DNA from: Copromyces sp. CBS 386.78
Taxonomy: Eukaryota > Ascomycota > Sordariomycetes > Sordariales > Sordariaceae
DNA: 64,000 nucleotides
Assembly (NCBI GenBank): GCA_030685235.1
Contig: MU839082.1
Location: forward strand, 766,748 to 830,747
Direction of reading: 5' to 3'
In this document: positions 24,785 to 35,840 of the stretch, in pieces
Numbering within the stretch: the first letter of the stretch is position 1
Layout of the letters: each line of letters opens with the position of its first letter
Notes under the pieces: model-generated
What the model was told of the DNA's origin: nothing
Seen by the model: the letters and a program-made list of their open reading frames with translations, nothing else
Databases searched by the model: none
Position numbers and translations under genes: made by a program

Positions 24785-25129
24785 TGTCACAGGGTTATCT
24801 GTAACTGACTAACCGTCCTATATCGCTGCCTTCACTACGGCAATGGTTGCCGGGTTAATAGCATGCTCTGATTGGCTGCAGAGACCCAGCATAGTAGATA
24901 CGGCTAAACGCATCTAATATCTAACTGGCTACGGTTGTTAGCCTACCCCTATCGCTAAGGCTATATAAACTATATTAGTTTATAAAATAATCTATAGGAT
25001 AATTAGGCTATACGGGCTATATACTTACTATATATAAATAGCTATTAAAGCTCCCCTAAATAGCTTCCTCTTCCTTATATAATTATAAATATCTTTATAA
25101 ATATTTAACGTTCGCCTTACCCTATAATA
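24785..25129 (+). repeat. 5' LTR of chromovirus B
   Basis: It starts TGTCACAGGGTTATCTG and ends CCTATAATA (CCCGTGATA in the 3' LTR). The first 180 bp are nearly un-RIPed and the rest is heavily mutated, whereas the 3' LTR shows the reverse pattern. RIP therefore acted unevenly on the two copies. Confidence 0.93.
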
Positions 25130-25249
25130 ATTAATTATATTTAATTATTACGCTACGAATATTTTTTTTTTAAATATACGTTATTTAGTATAATTAGGCG
25201 ACGTTATTAATCGCTAGAGAATAGGAGGCTACGAAGGCCCGAATTTATA

Positions 25250-27440
25250 ATTCTAAATAATGATAATATTATTATAAATAAAGGTATCCTCCTAAACGCC
25301 CCGTAGTAAATTTAATTATTAAGATATATTACGGATAACGACGTTGAAGTACCCGACGTATTAGATTATACTAACGAGTTGGAGAATTTAAGAATACTAA
25401 TAGAAAGTTCTAACCCCCTTATTAACGAAGAAGTTTACTTAATAATTTTAAACAGCCTCCTTTATATTAATATAATTATAATTCTTATTATAACCGTTAT
25501 TTAATATTCGGCGAAGGCTGAATTTACTTACGATAGTATTTTTATTAACTCTTTCGGCCTAACCGAAAGAGGAGTATTTTAAATAATTATTAACTTTATT
25601 GCCCGAATAGTTAAGGTATTTAATTATTATTTTACTATTACTACTAAAGAATTTTAGAATTTTTAATTTGAGCTCCAATTTAAGAAAGAATAATATACTA
25701 ATATTTTTAATGAATATAAATAAATTTTAAAAGACTTTTATTAAGTTTATACCGAATTTTATTAAGTTTATACCGAATTTAATAATATATAAAGCTTCGC
25801 TTAGGAAATATAGGCTATTCCCGCTATAAATTAGTAAAATTATTATACCGCCTAAACTATTATAAACGGTAATATGGGTATAGTAAAGTATTAGAAACCG
25901 CTCTTCCCGGACCCCGAACCCTTTACAGCTATTTAAAGGGATTATATTAAATATAATAAAGTGTATTTAACGTAGAAGGGCCGTATCCTTTCTATTTGGA
26001 CCCTAAATACTATTAGGTTCTTTAATGAAAGGACTAAAATTATTTATATAAATTACTTATTTAGTTTTAAAATAGCTATTTTAATTAATAAAAATATTTA
26101 GAAAATCCTTATAAACTTTAATAATCCCGAGGTTTGGTAATAGAAAATAAGTATCGAATTCCTATCCTTCTTAAATATTCGTTATAATAATACGGATTTA
26201 TATTTAGATACCGCTTATAAATTTAATAAACTTAAATAAGGAAATTGTTTCTTCGCCGACTTCGAAATAGAGTACGTTAAAACCGTTAACCGCTATAGTT
26301 TAAACGACGCTATAAAAATATATTACTTATAGAATAAAATTTCCTAAAAATTTCGTACCTCTTTTATTTATTAACGAACCCTCCTTATTAAAGACGATTT
26401 TAAAGAATAATTATTATTTTACCGCGATCTCGCGCGTAATATTAAAAACGACGATTATAAATCTAAATTTACTACCGGTAAAACTTTTAATTCGAATTCT
26501 AATAATAATTTAGGAAAGATTATTAATAAAGGAGGCGATATTATAGATTTTAATACTATTTATATTTTATATATTATTTATGAGAAAGTCTTTTCGCACC
26601 GTCGTAAATGTCTTTTCACACCGTTATCAAAAAAGGCTTTTAGAGGTAACTCAGCCAAACTAAGGCTGTAGCATATAAAAAGTACATCGAAATTGTTATT
26701 TATTTTCCTTCTACAATATAATATGTCCGGCGTACCTAGGCGCCCTCTATAGCCCTCAATGCACAATAAAAGAAAAAAGAACTATTTATTTACTTTAAAT
26801 TTAGAATATTTATATTGAGTCTTTCCTGTAAGTAGATACGTCTACGGCAAATAGACTATAAAATAGAGTAGAAAATTACAAAAATTATAATCCTATTTTC
26901 ATATTAACAACTTCTTTTTTAGCAAAGTTATACTTAGTGGTATTTTGGACGACGGTGTATGAAGACATTTGCGACGGTGCGAAAAGACTTTCTCTTATTT
27001 ATAGTAATATTATTAAATATTAGAATAAGAATAACCTATACTATAAATACGGAAAAGAAGGGTATATTATAAGGAATTACTATAATAATATTAATTACGG
27101 CGATTGCGGCCCTTAAACTGGTAATAGGGGGGGCCGAAGAGGTAATAAAGGAGGCCGAAGTAATTAAAAAAGAAGTAGAAGAAGCTAGGGAGGCGGAAGT
27201 TCTAATTAAACTATTAGGAATATTAATAATAATAATAATATTAATATTAACCCCCTGGCGGCCGGTTAGCGGGGGTATAGTAATAATATAAATTTCTGTA
27301 CTATAAACGTTGGAAAAGAAGACGAAAGCGAAGAATATTATAATAATAATATAAATAATAATTAAGGAAATAATTAAACTTTATAAATAATTATTTATAA
27401 GGGCGAAAAAAGACTATAGGAAGAAGGAAGGAATTATTTA
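25250..27440 (+). pseudogene. Decayed gag of chromovirus B, split by a MITE
   Basis: The sense frame reads DVEVPDVLDYTNELENL near 25340 and continues as a capsid-like protein with frequent stops to 26570. There MITE 26582-26994 and its duplicated target interrupt it. The frame resumes with a CCHC zinc knuckle at 27039-27080 in exact C-x2-C-x4-H-x4-C spacing (YYKYGKEGYIIRNY), where each Cys and the His has become Tyr. A charged Glu-rich tail follows (EEVIKEAEVIKKEVEEAREA). The MITE inserted after or during RIP because it is itself barely mutated. Confidence 0.8.
26582..26994. mobile_element. MITE 1, 413 bp, 8-bp TSD TTATTTAT
   Basis: The termini are inverted repeats beginning GAGAAAGTCTTTTCGCACCG. 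The 12-bp motif GTCTTTTCGCAC at positions 7-18 recurs at 29-40 as GTCTTTTCACAC. Perfect 8-bp duplications TTATTTAT lie at 26574-26581 and 26995-27002. It is a near-identical, oppositely oriented copy of the MITE at 32611-33023 and has the same length. It has no coding capacity and depends on a transposase encoded elsewhere, possibly by the element ending at 276, which shares its terminus. The 62-codon minus frame across its left part is incidental. Confidence 0.93.
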
Positions 27441-27479
27441 GAAATTTAAAGATAATTGTTATTAATTTATTAAATAATC

Positions 27480-30400
27480 TACATTAAAATTTATTATTCC
27501 TTTCCTCTTATTTATCTTTCGGACTATATAAAATTTATTATACAATTTTCGTTAATAATAATTATATAACGTTTATTTTTATCGACTATTCTTTCGTAAG
27601 AAAAAACGGATTCGTTATATTTAAATTCTTAAAACCTAAGAAATTTATTTTCGCTAATAATATTATAAAAAGGTTTATTATTAAAGGATTTACAGTAAAC
27701 CTTTATATTAATTATTATTTGGAAAATATTATATTTTTAATTTATAATATCTTTCCTAACTACCTTATTATTTTAAGATTACTTTAATTTAAGAAATACG
27801 AGCCGTATATCTCTTAAATAGAAGGGAAGGTCTAATTTATTAATTAGTATACTAACCGATATTTTTTATTAAATTTCCTTATTTCCCTATAAAACGCCCT
27901 TAATATATAAAACCGTTCTCCTAACAATTTGTATTACTAACTTTATATAATAATAGTAAACGAACGGGATAAAAGAGTATTATTAAATATCTTGAAAATA
28001 CTAAGGCTTTTACTTAAAATAAATAATTATATTAGTCGGATAAAAAGCGGTCTAATAGATCATTTAGTCCTAATCCCTACGGAAGGACCTATATACAGCG
28101 ATATTTAATTGCTGAAATTATTACCTTACTAAAATCTATTAAAATATTAGATTTTAAGGGATTAATACTTAATCCCTATAAAAGGACTTATATATAACGA
28201 TATTTAGCCGCCGAAACTATTACTTCGTTAGAGTTTAATAGAATATTAAATTTTAAGGGATTAACTACCGCTTTATTAAAATTTAAAAGAATTTTAGAAT
28301 TTAAAATACTACTTCGGGACTACTAATAGGAATATCGATAGAACTACCGGTAGAATAAATCGCTATTATTAAAGTTTAAAAGAACTTTAGAATTTAAAAT
28401 ACTACCCCAGGACTACCGATAGGAATATCGATAGGACTATTAGTAGGGTAGATTACTATTACTAGAATTTAGAATTACTATTAGAAGCTAATTCTAATTC
28501 CGTACCGTTCCTATACTAATAGGAGCTTCGTTAAAATATACTAAAGCTATTATAATTTTAGGATTATAATCCCTATAACAGACCGGAGTATAATAATATT
28601 TAAATATTAGAATGATTATTAAAGAACGATTCTATTTCTATTCCGCCCCCTTATTACGAACTTTACAAAAGCCGCCTTAGAGGCAAGGCCTACAACCTTT
28701 ATAAGTTTTACAAAGTTAACGAAAATCTCTATTTAAAATAAGGGGTATAATTATACCGCCGCAACTTCCTTTTATATTATTTTAAATTTCCTATTAAAGA
28801 ATTTACTAGAAACGTAGCCTTATTAAATTATAATATACTAAAATAAGTAATAGAACTTTTTATATTTATACCGCCTTATAGAAAGGTAAAAGGCGTAAAG
28901 AATTCCCCTGGTACTATTTATTTAATTATAAAACGGTTTAAAATAATCGAAAGATAAATTAACATTTAGGATATATATAGTATTAACATTACCGCCTTTA
29001 ATTTCTTATACGAAATATACGATTTATAACCCTACCTTACAAATTATATAGAGATCTACTAATTAATTACCTTCTACAAAATTAATATTTATAATAATTT
29101 CATTAAAGAAATAGCTTAGGATATTATAAATAGTAAAGGTAAATAGTATAAGGACTACTTCTTAAGGCGCCTCTATAAATTTATTAATATATACGTAGGG
29201 GAAATAGATTAAAAAGAATTAACAACCGTTAAAATCGCCCGAACCGCTATTTTTATAGGCGATTTAAATATAAACGTACTTATATACAAAGCTATTATTA
29301 TAAAAATTATAGAGGAAGATATATTAATATTCGATAAAAAAGCCGACCGACCCCCGAAAATTAATAAGGAAATTAAACTCAAATTCCTATATAAGTATTA
29401 GAAAAGGATTAACGCTTTCCGTACTAAGAAAACGAATAAACTTCCGCCCTATTGAATATATAACTATAAAATCGAATTTACGCTAGGGGAAAAGCCGCCG
29501 AACGCCTGCTACTGACCGGTTTTGCCTATAGAAGTAATTATTATTAAAAAATAAATTAATAATTAATTAAAGAACGGTTTTATTAAACTTTCCTAATCCT
29601 AAATAGCTTTACCCTTATTCTTTATAAATAAATTTAATAGGGGTATTTATATTTATATTAATTATTATAGTATTAATAATATTATATTTAAAATAAAGTA
29701 CCCGTTTCTATTAATTAAGGAAATTTTCGATACTATTTACTATATTAAAGTCTTTACTAAACTAAATATTATCGCTACTTTTAACCGAATCCGTATTTAG
29801 AAAGGCTACGAATAATTAACCGCTTTTATTATACGTTTTAATCTTTATAAATTATTAATCCTTCCTTTCGGCCTCTAAAACGTATTTAGTATATTCTAGA
29901 ATTATATTAATAATATACTATACAATATTTTAGATATTTATATAATAATATACTTAGACGATAATTTTATTTATTCTGAAAATATAGAGGAGTATACTAT
30001 TTATATAGACGAAGTCTTTAGAAAAATAATTAACGCTAGCCTTTAATTAAATATTAATAAATACGAATTTAATATTATTTATACGAAATACTTAAGCCTT
30101 TTTATTATATTAAGGGGTATAGAAATAGACTTTACGAAAGTAAAAGCTATTATTAAATAGGAGGCCCCGTAATTAAAACGCTAGCTTTAAAAATTCTTAA
30201 AATTTATAAATTTCTATCGGCGCTTTATTTAATACTTTTCAATTATAATTATTCTACTATACGATTTTACAAAGAAATTAGCCGAATAACGTTAAATAGA
30301 AAATTATTAGAGAATTTTTAAAAAATTAAAGAAAATTTTTACTACGGGTCCCGTCTTTCGAATTTACAATTAATCCCGCTTAATTATAATTAAAACTAAT

Positions 30401-32560
30401 ATTTTTAATTAGGCCGTAGGCGGTATATTATTTTAATACGACAACGAAAATATTTTACGCCTAATTATATATTTTTTATAGAAATATTCCGCCGTAGAAT
30501 ATAATTATAATATTTATAATAAAGAATTATTTATAATTATTAAAGCTTTGGAGGAATAGGGACTGGAATTGTAGGGCGCTTAAAAATTATTTAAAATCCT
30601 AACCGATTATAAAGGCCTATAAACCTTTACGGAGAATAAGAAATTTACGCCGTAGTATATATAATAGTTTAATTTCCTATTTGAATTTAATTTTACTATT
30701 AAATATAGGCCGGGTATTTTTTAAATCCGTCCTAATATCCTAAATAGGAAATTAGAGGATATACCGAAGGATATAAATAACGACCGGTTAAAAGCCCGCT
30801 ATAAAATACTTTTCGACCCCTTTATTTTCGTGAATTATATTTACGCTTACGAATTTAACCCGGAAGAATTATTTATAAATAAATTAATTAACGCTAATTA
30901 CTATAATTTAATTTTTTATTAAAATTTAATAATTACCTTTATGGACGAAAACCGTCGAATATAGCCTAAAGTATTAAAGAAAAATATAAGAAAGATAGTT
31001 TTTACGGAATATTATACGATTAACGGTAAAATATATTAACGCTTAGTATTTATAGTCGATTTAAAAGATACTACGCTATAATTGTATTTTATATAAAAGT
31101 ATTATAAACCCGCGCTAATAGGCTACTAAGGCTAGGATAAAATATTTACTACTTTTAATTATTTATTTTACTAATTAGGTATAAATAAAATTATTAAAAT
31201 TTATTATAAAGCTTACTTTTAATACGTAAAAATAAAGCCGTTATAATACGTATTAGCAAGGCTTTTAAAACTTTTATTAATACCCTTCGCTTTATAGAAA
31301 AATATTATTATCGATTATATTACCCCTATAATACCCTACGTCCAGGGAGGCCGAAAGTATAAATATATTATTATAATAGTAAACTACTTAACGAAAATAA
31401 AGTACTATATTCTAATTAAAATATTAATTATAAAAGAATTCGTTAATTGATTTATCGAGAAAATTTATACTCTTTATAGCCTACTGGATATTATTATTTC
31501 TAATTACGGTACCTAATTCGTTTTACAATTTTAAAAGGCTCTATTTAAAAGGTTAGGAATTACCTTAAAATTATTATCGGCCTTCTATAAAGAAATTAAT
31601 AGTTAGACTAAACGTATTAACGTTAAATTAGAATATTTCCTTTATACTTATATTAATTAGGCTTAGGACAATTAAGTCGATTAGCTACCCCTAGTAAAGT
31701 TCGCTAGTAATAACGTATATTTAAATAGTATTAACGTATTTCCGTTTTTTACAAATTATAATTTTTACCCTCGGATAGGAATCGAACCTACTTAATTATA
31801 CCTATTAAAGCTTTTTAAAGTATAGTAGGCGGAGTATTTTAAAATTAATAAAATCGCCAACTAGTTTAATATAATATTAAATAAGATTATTACTATAATT
31901 AGGAGTAATTAAATATAGTACGAAGAAACTACTAACGAGAAACGGTCTAATACGCCGAAATATTTTATTAGTAATAAAATTTTATTTAATATAATTAACT
32001 TTGTATTAGGCCGCCTATAAATAAAATTTATACTACTATAGGAAAGGCCTTTCAAAATTGTAAAAGTAGATAGTTATTATATTACGCTAAAGTTCCCTAT
32101 TAATATAAAGTATAGTTGTACTTTCTATATTAATATAATAAAACTTTAGAATTATTAAGGGATTTCCGAATAGGATAAAACTTAAGATATTCGAATAAAT
32201 AACGGGCGGATTATAAAACGAATAAATAATATTAAAGACGTAGTTGAATAATTTTACGAAACTATTAACGATTGCTATTTTAATATAAAAAATAATAAAT
32301 AAAAGTATTGGGTAATTTAGGAAAGCCCTTACAATCCTATTTAGTAATTATAGAAGGATATAGAATATTATATTAATAATTTTAGAAAGTTGTATAATAA
32401 TAATTTAAATATATTAATATTACTATAATAAATTGCAAATGAGAAACGTCGCTACAAAATTAAAAAGGTTCTAGAGAAGGCCGCTAGGACGGATTAGCCG
32501 CCGGGAAAAATAAGTATAATACTAATAGTACGGCGATTACTACATTATTAAGAAGGTAAG
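27480..32560 (+). pseudogene. Decayed pol of chromovirus B (protease, RT, RNase H, integrase)
   Basis: RT is well readable. FTKLNIIATFNRIRI (about 29755) corresponds to the KLDL.SAFN.IRI core, and the catalytic YLDD box is intact at 29951-29962 (YLDDNFIYSE). RNase H ends with YRPGIF-stop-IRPNILNRK near 30710-30755. Integrase shows ISNYGT-stop-FV (about 31500, the DRG.QF box) and LLSAFYKEINS (about 31580, the SAYHPQTDG box). The C-terminal region IKFILL-stop-ERPFKIVKV and FPINIKYSCTFYINIIKL corresponds to that of chromovirus A. Stops lie at former Gln and Trp codons throughout. Confidence 0.88.
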
Positions 32561-32610
32561 GCAGCGGCTTAAAAAGGAAAGTAAAAATAATATAAAAGGG
32601 TAAATAATAA

Positions 32611-33023
32611 GAGAAAGTCTTTTCGCACCGCCGCAAATGTCTTTATACACCGCCGTCCAAAATACCACTAAGTATAACTTTGCTAAAAAAGAAGTTGTCA
32701 GTATAAAAATGGTACTAGAATTTTTGTAATTTTCTACTCTATTTTATAGTCTAGTTGCCGTGGACGTATCTGCTTGAAGGAAAGTTTTAATGTAAATACT
32801 CCAAATATAAAGTAAATAAATAGTTTTTTCTTCTTTTATTGTATACTGAGGGCTATAGAGGTCGCCTAGGTACGCCGGACACATGATATTATAGAAGAAA
32901 AATAAATAAAAATTCTGATATACTTTTTATATGCTACGGCCTTAATTTGGCTGAGTTACCTCTAAAAGCCTTTTTTGATAGCGGTGCGAAAAGACATTTG
33001 CGGCGGTGCGAAAAGACTTTCTC
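32611..33023. mobile_element. MITE 2, 413 bp, 8-bp TSD AATAATAA
   Basis: It has the same termini and length as MITE 1 in reverse orientation. Perfect duplications AATAATAA lie at 32603-32610 and 33024-33031. The terminal 12-bp motif recurs at positions 7-18 and 29-40. Differences from MITE 1 are scattered and mostly transitions. It inserted just downstream of the pol reading frame, 68 bp before the 3' LTR of chromovirus B. Confidence 0.93.
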
Positions 33024-33080
33024 AATAATAATTATAAAGGAGATTAAAAAGGGAAGTATTTTTACCCTAGGGGTATTTTA

Positions 33081-33091
33081 GGCGAGGGAAG
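33081..33091 (+). other. Polypurine tract of chromovirus B
   Basis: GGCGAGGGAAG abuts the 3' LTR. Polypurine tracts at this place prime plus-strand DNA synthesis in LTR retrotransposons. It survives RIP because it contains few CpA or TpG sites. Confidence 0.7.
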
Positions 33092-33436
33092 TATTATAAG
33101 GTTATTTATAATTGACTAACCGTCCTATATCGCTGCCTTTACTATAGTAATAATTGCTGGGTTAATAATATACTATAATTAGCTATAGAGACCTAGTATA
33201 GTAGATGCGGCTAAACGTATTTAATATTTAATTGGCTACGGTTATTAGCCTACCCCTATCGCTAAGGCTATATAAACTATACTAGCCTATAGGATGATCT
33301 ATGGGATGATTAGGCTGTACGGGCCATATGCTCACTGTATATAAATGGCTATTAGGGCTCCCCTAGATAGCTTCCTCTTCTTCGTACAATTACGAATGTC
33401 TTTACAAATACTTAACGTTCGCCTTGCCCCGTGATA
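33092..33436 (+). repeat. 3' LTR of chromovirus B
   Basis: It starts TATTATAAGG (RIPed TGTCACAGGG) and ends GCCCCGTGATA, followed by the duplication TATAG. Its 3' half is nearly un-RIPed (for example GTACGGGCCATATGCTCACTG) and its 5' half is mutated. Confidence 0.93.
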
Positions 33437-33441
33437 TATAG

Positions 33442-34203
33442 GTTTATTTAATATTTTATAAGAAATTAATAAAGTAAAATTAATTTAAGTATATATTTTT
33501 ATTCGGGCCCTTACGTAAAACATTTTATTTTAATAATATTTTAAATATTACGTTTTACCGAATTCGGAATAAATTTATAAATATATTACCCTTAACCTTA
33601 TAAGTACTTTATTTGGGATAATAATATAAGGTAATTTTTCGGTCCAATAAATACTATTTTAGAGTAATCGCTAATTATAGCGTTCAAATTAACTTATAAA
33701 TTCTTTAGTAGAATATTCGTTTACGTAATTATATTTATATTATTAATAATATATTTTATTATAATAATAAGTTAACTATTAGTAGTAATTAATATATATC
33801 CTATTCTTTATACTACCTAATAGTATATAGGCTAGAGTTTTATAATATTTAATAATCTATTTTTCTATTATTTTTAGGCTTATAGGGAGTAATATTAGTA
33901 GTTGGCGGACGGGTAAAATTTATTTATAGCCAATTACCCGTTATAGAATAGAGTAAACGAAAATATAAATTATAACTAGGTATATATTAGGTAAATATAT
34001 TATTAGGATTAGTTATTTATACGATAGTATTCCTATTTAATAATTCAATTTTACTTTATAAATAGGTTACGCTATTAAATAATAATTTAAAAAAAATAGG
34101 GGCCGCTCCTTCTTATCCGGTTAAATTACTTACCTAAATAATACGAAGTATAAAGTAATTTAATACTATCGATATTAAACGAACTATTATATTATTCTTT
34201 CAT
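33442..34203. other. RIPed AT-rich sequence, no gene recognised
   Basis: No reading frame, repeat or RNA feature stands out. It is older than chromovirus B, which inserted beside it. Confidence 0.45.
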
Positions 34204-34450
34204 AAAGGGAAAACCACTTTAAAAATAAGTTATTCCCTCGTAAGGGAAGAACCCTTTTAAAAATAAATTATTTCTTCGTAAGGGAAGAACCACTTTAAAA
34301 ATAAATTATTCCCTTGTAGGGGAAAAACCCCTTTAAAAATAAATTATTCCCTTATAAAGGAAGAACCCTTTCTAAAATAAATTATTCCCCCGTAAAGGAA
34401 GAACCTTTTATAAAATAGGTTATTCCCCTATAAAAAAAGAACCTTTTCTA
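34204..34450. repeat. Minisatellite, 38-bp unit x 6
   Basis: Units of the form AACCACTTTAAAAATAAGTT followed by ATTCCCTCGTAAGGGAAG run head to tail with a 38-bp period from about 34212. Each unit contains a short inverted repeat TTCCC...GGGAA, so single strands could form a hairpin per unit. Variation between units is mostly transitions. Confidence 0.85.
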
Positions 34451-35840
34451 TATATTTCGGATAATAAATAGTACTTCGGTACTAATCGTCCCGACCTAAT
34501 CTACTTTCGGCTACGGTAATAAATATTAAATATATTAAAATTAGTTCAATTTAGGATTAGAAAATAGAGAATTTATATTATTTAATTTATAATATCGATT
34601 TTAATTTTTAAAAATAGATTTCGGAGTTGGTAGAAGCTACTATAAACGGTTTACTCTTTCCTTTTTCCTTTCTTTATATATATATAGTTATTAATAAACG
34701 GGCTTTATCCTAGGGTATTTAGAGGACTATAGGTTTATTCCCTATAATAATTAATAAATTAGATTTAAATTTCTGAAGTATATTTTACTACCTATTCGTT
34801 TAATATACAATTTAACTGGTAATATATATATTAATATACTTATCCCTTCTAATATCCCCGCGATTCGTCTATTATATTATATTACTCTATATAAAATAAG
34901 TCCTATTATAAGGAATAGTATAATATCGGGGAATATTAAAAGTCCGTCGAAAAATATTATAGCCGGTACTAAACTGGTTATTTTAAGAAGGTTATTACTA
35001 TTTAGTATTTTATTACCCTAATAGTTAGTAAATTATTAAAAAAATATATAATTATATTAAACGTAAATATATATTTCGCTTATTTAAGGGATAATAATTA
35101 TCGGGTAGTTTACTACGTCTAATAATTATAGTAAAATGAATATTATATATTTTTACCTTCTTATTTTTAAATTATATTTTATTATATATTATAAGGGCAA
35201 TAGGATCTATTTATTATATATATTATTATTTTACTACCTTTATTTACAATAACCCTATTATATACGATTTAGAGCTTATTATATATATATATTATAGCGG
35301 CTTTTATTTAAGCGTTACTTATTAAATTAGAATAAGTCAAAATATTATATGGCGGGTAAGACGAAGATATAGAAATAATAATACTGCTACTTATATTAAT
35401 TATATACGTTACTATTTTAAAAATTTATTTACTCCGCCCGCCTCGTTAAAGCTACTTTATATTTAATATTTATTATCCATTTCCCTATTATCCCTATCTT
35501 ATATTACTTTTTATACTTATTATTAGGAAGACGTTTAATCTATTTTATCGTTTTAATAGAAGGCAATAATAAACACTTTAATATATTCCTTCTTACTTAC
35601 TATCTAAGCTAACAGCATTATTTAATTTAATTTATATTATATTATACTACTTACTTATAACCGTAGAATATAATTTAGGCGAATTTTTTTCGCGCTAAAT
35701 AATAAAGACCTACGGTAGGAATTATTATTAATTTTATATATACTTTAGCGGAAAATAGTAATTTTATTTAAATTATAATAATTTAATAATATAATTTCTA
35801 AATTATTATTTCTTATATTAACTATTCGTTTAATCCGCGC
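34451..35840. other. RIPed AT-rich sequence, no gene recognised
   Basis: I see no recognisable domain. Some plus-strand fragments may belong to the same old element as the transposase-like relic downstream, but no start can be placed. Confidence 0.4.

Larger units (their letters stand above)
24785..33436 (+). mobile_element. Gypsy chromovirus B, complete structure, TSD TATAG
   Basis: Identical-length LTRs (24785-25129 and 33092-33436, 345 bp) flank gag, RT, RNase H and integrase in order on the plus strand. Perfect 5-bp duplications TATAG lie at 24780-24784 and 33437-33441. A purine tract GGCGAGGGAAG (33081-33091) directly precedes the 3' LTR. The LTR starts TGTCACAGGGTTA as in chromovirus A, so the two are related lineages. 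Two 413-bp MITEs are inserted (in gag and after pol). Without them the element is about 7.8 kb. RIP stops throughout make it inactive. Confidence 0.93.

Noticed and set aside
26578..26766. 62-codon minus-strand frame
   Set aside because: It runs through MITE 1 and its TIR and target duplication; non-coding element.
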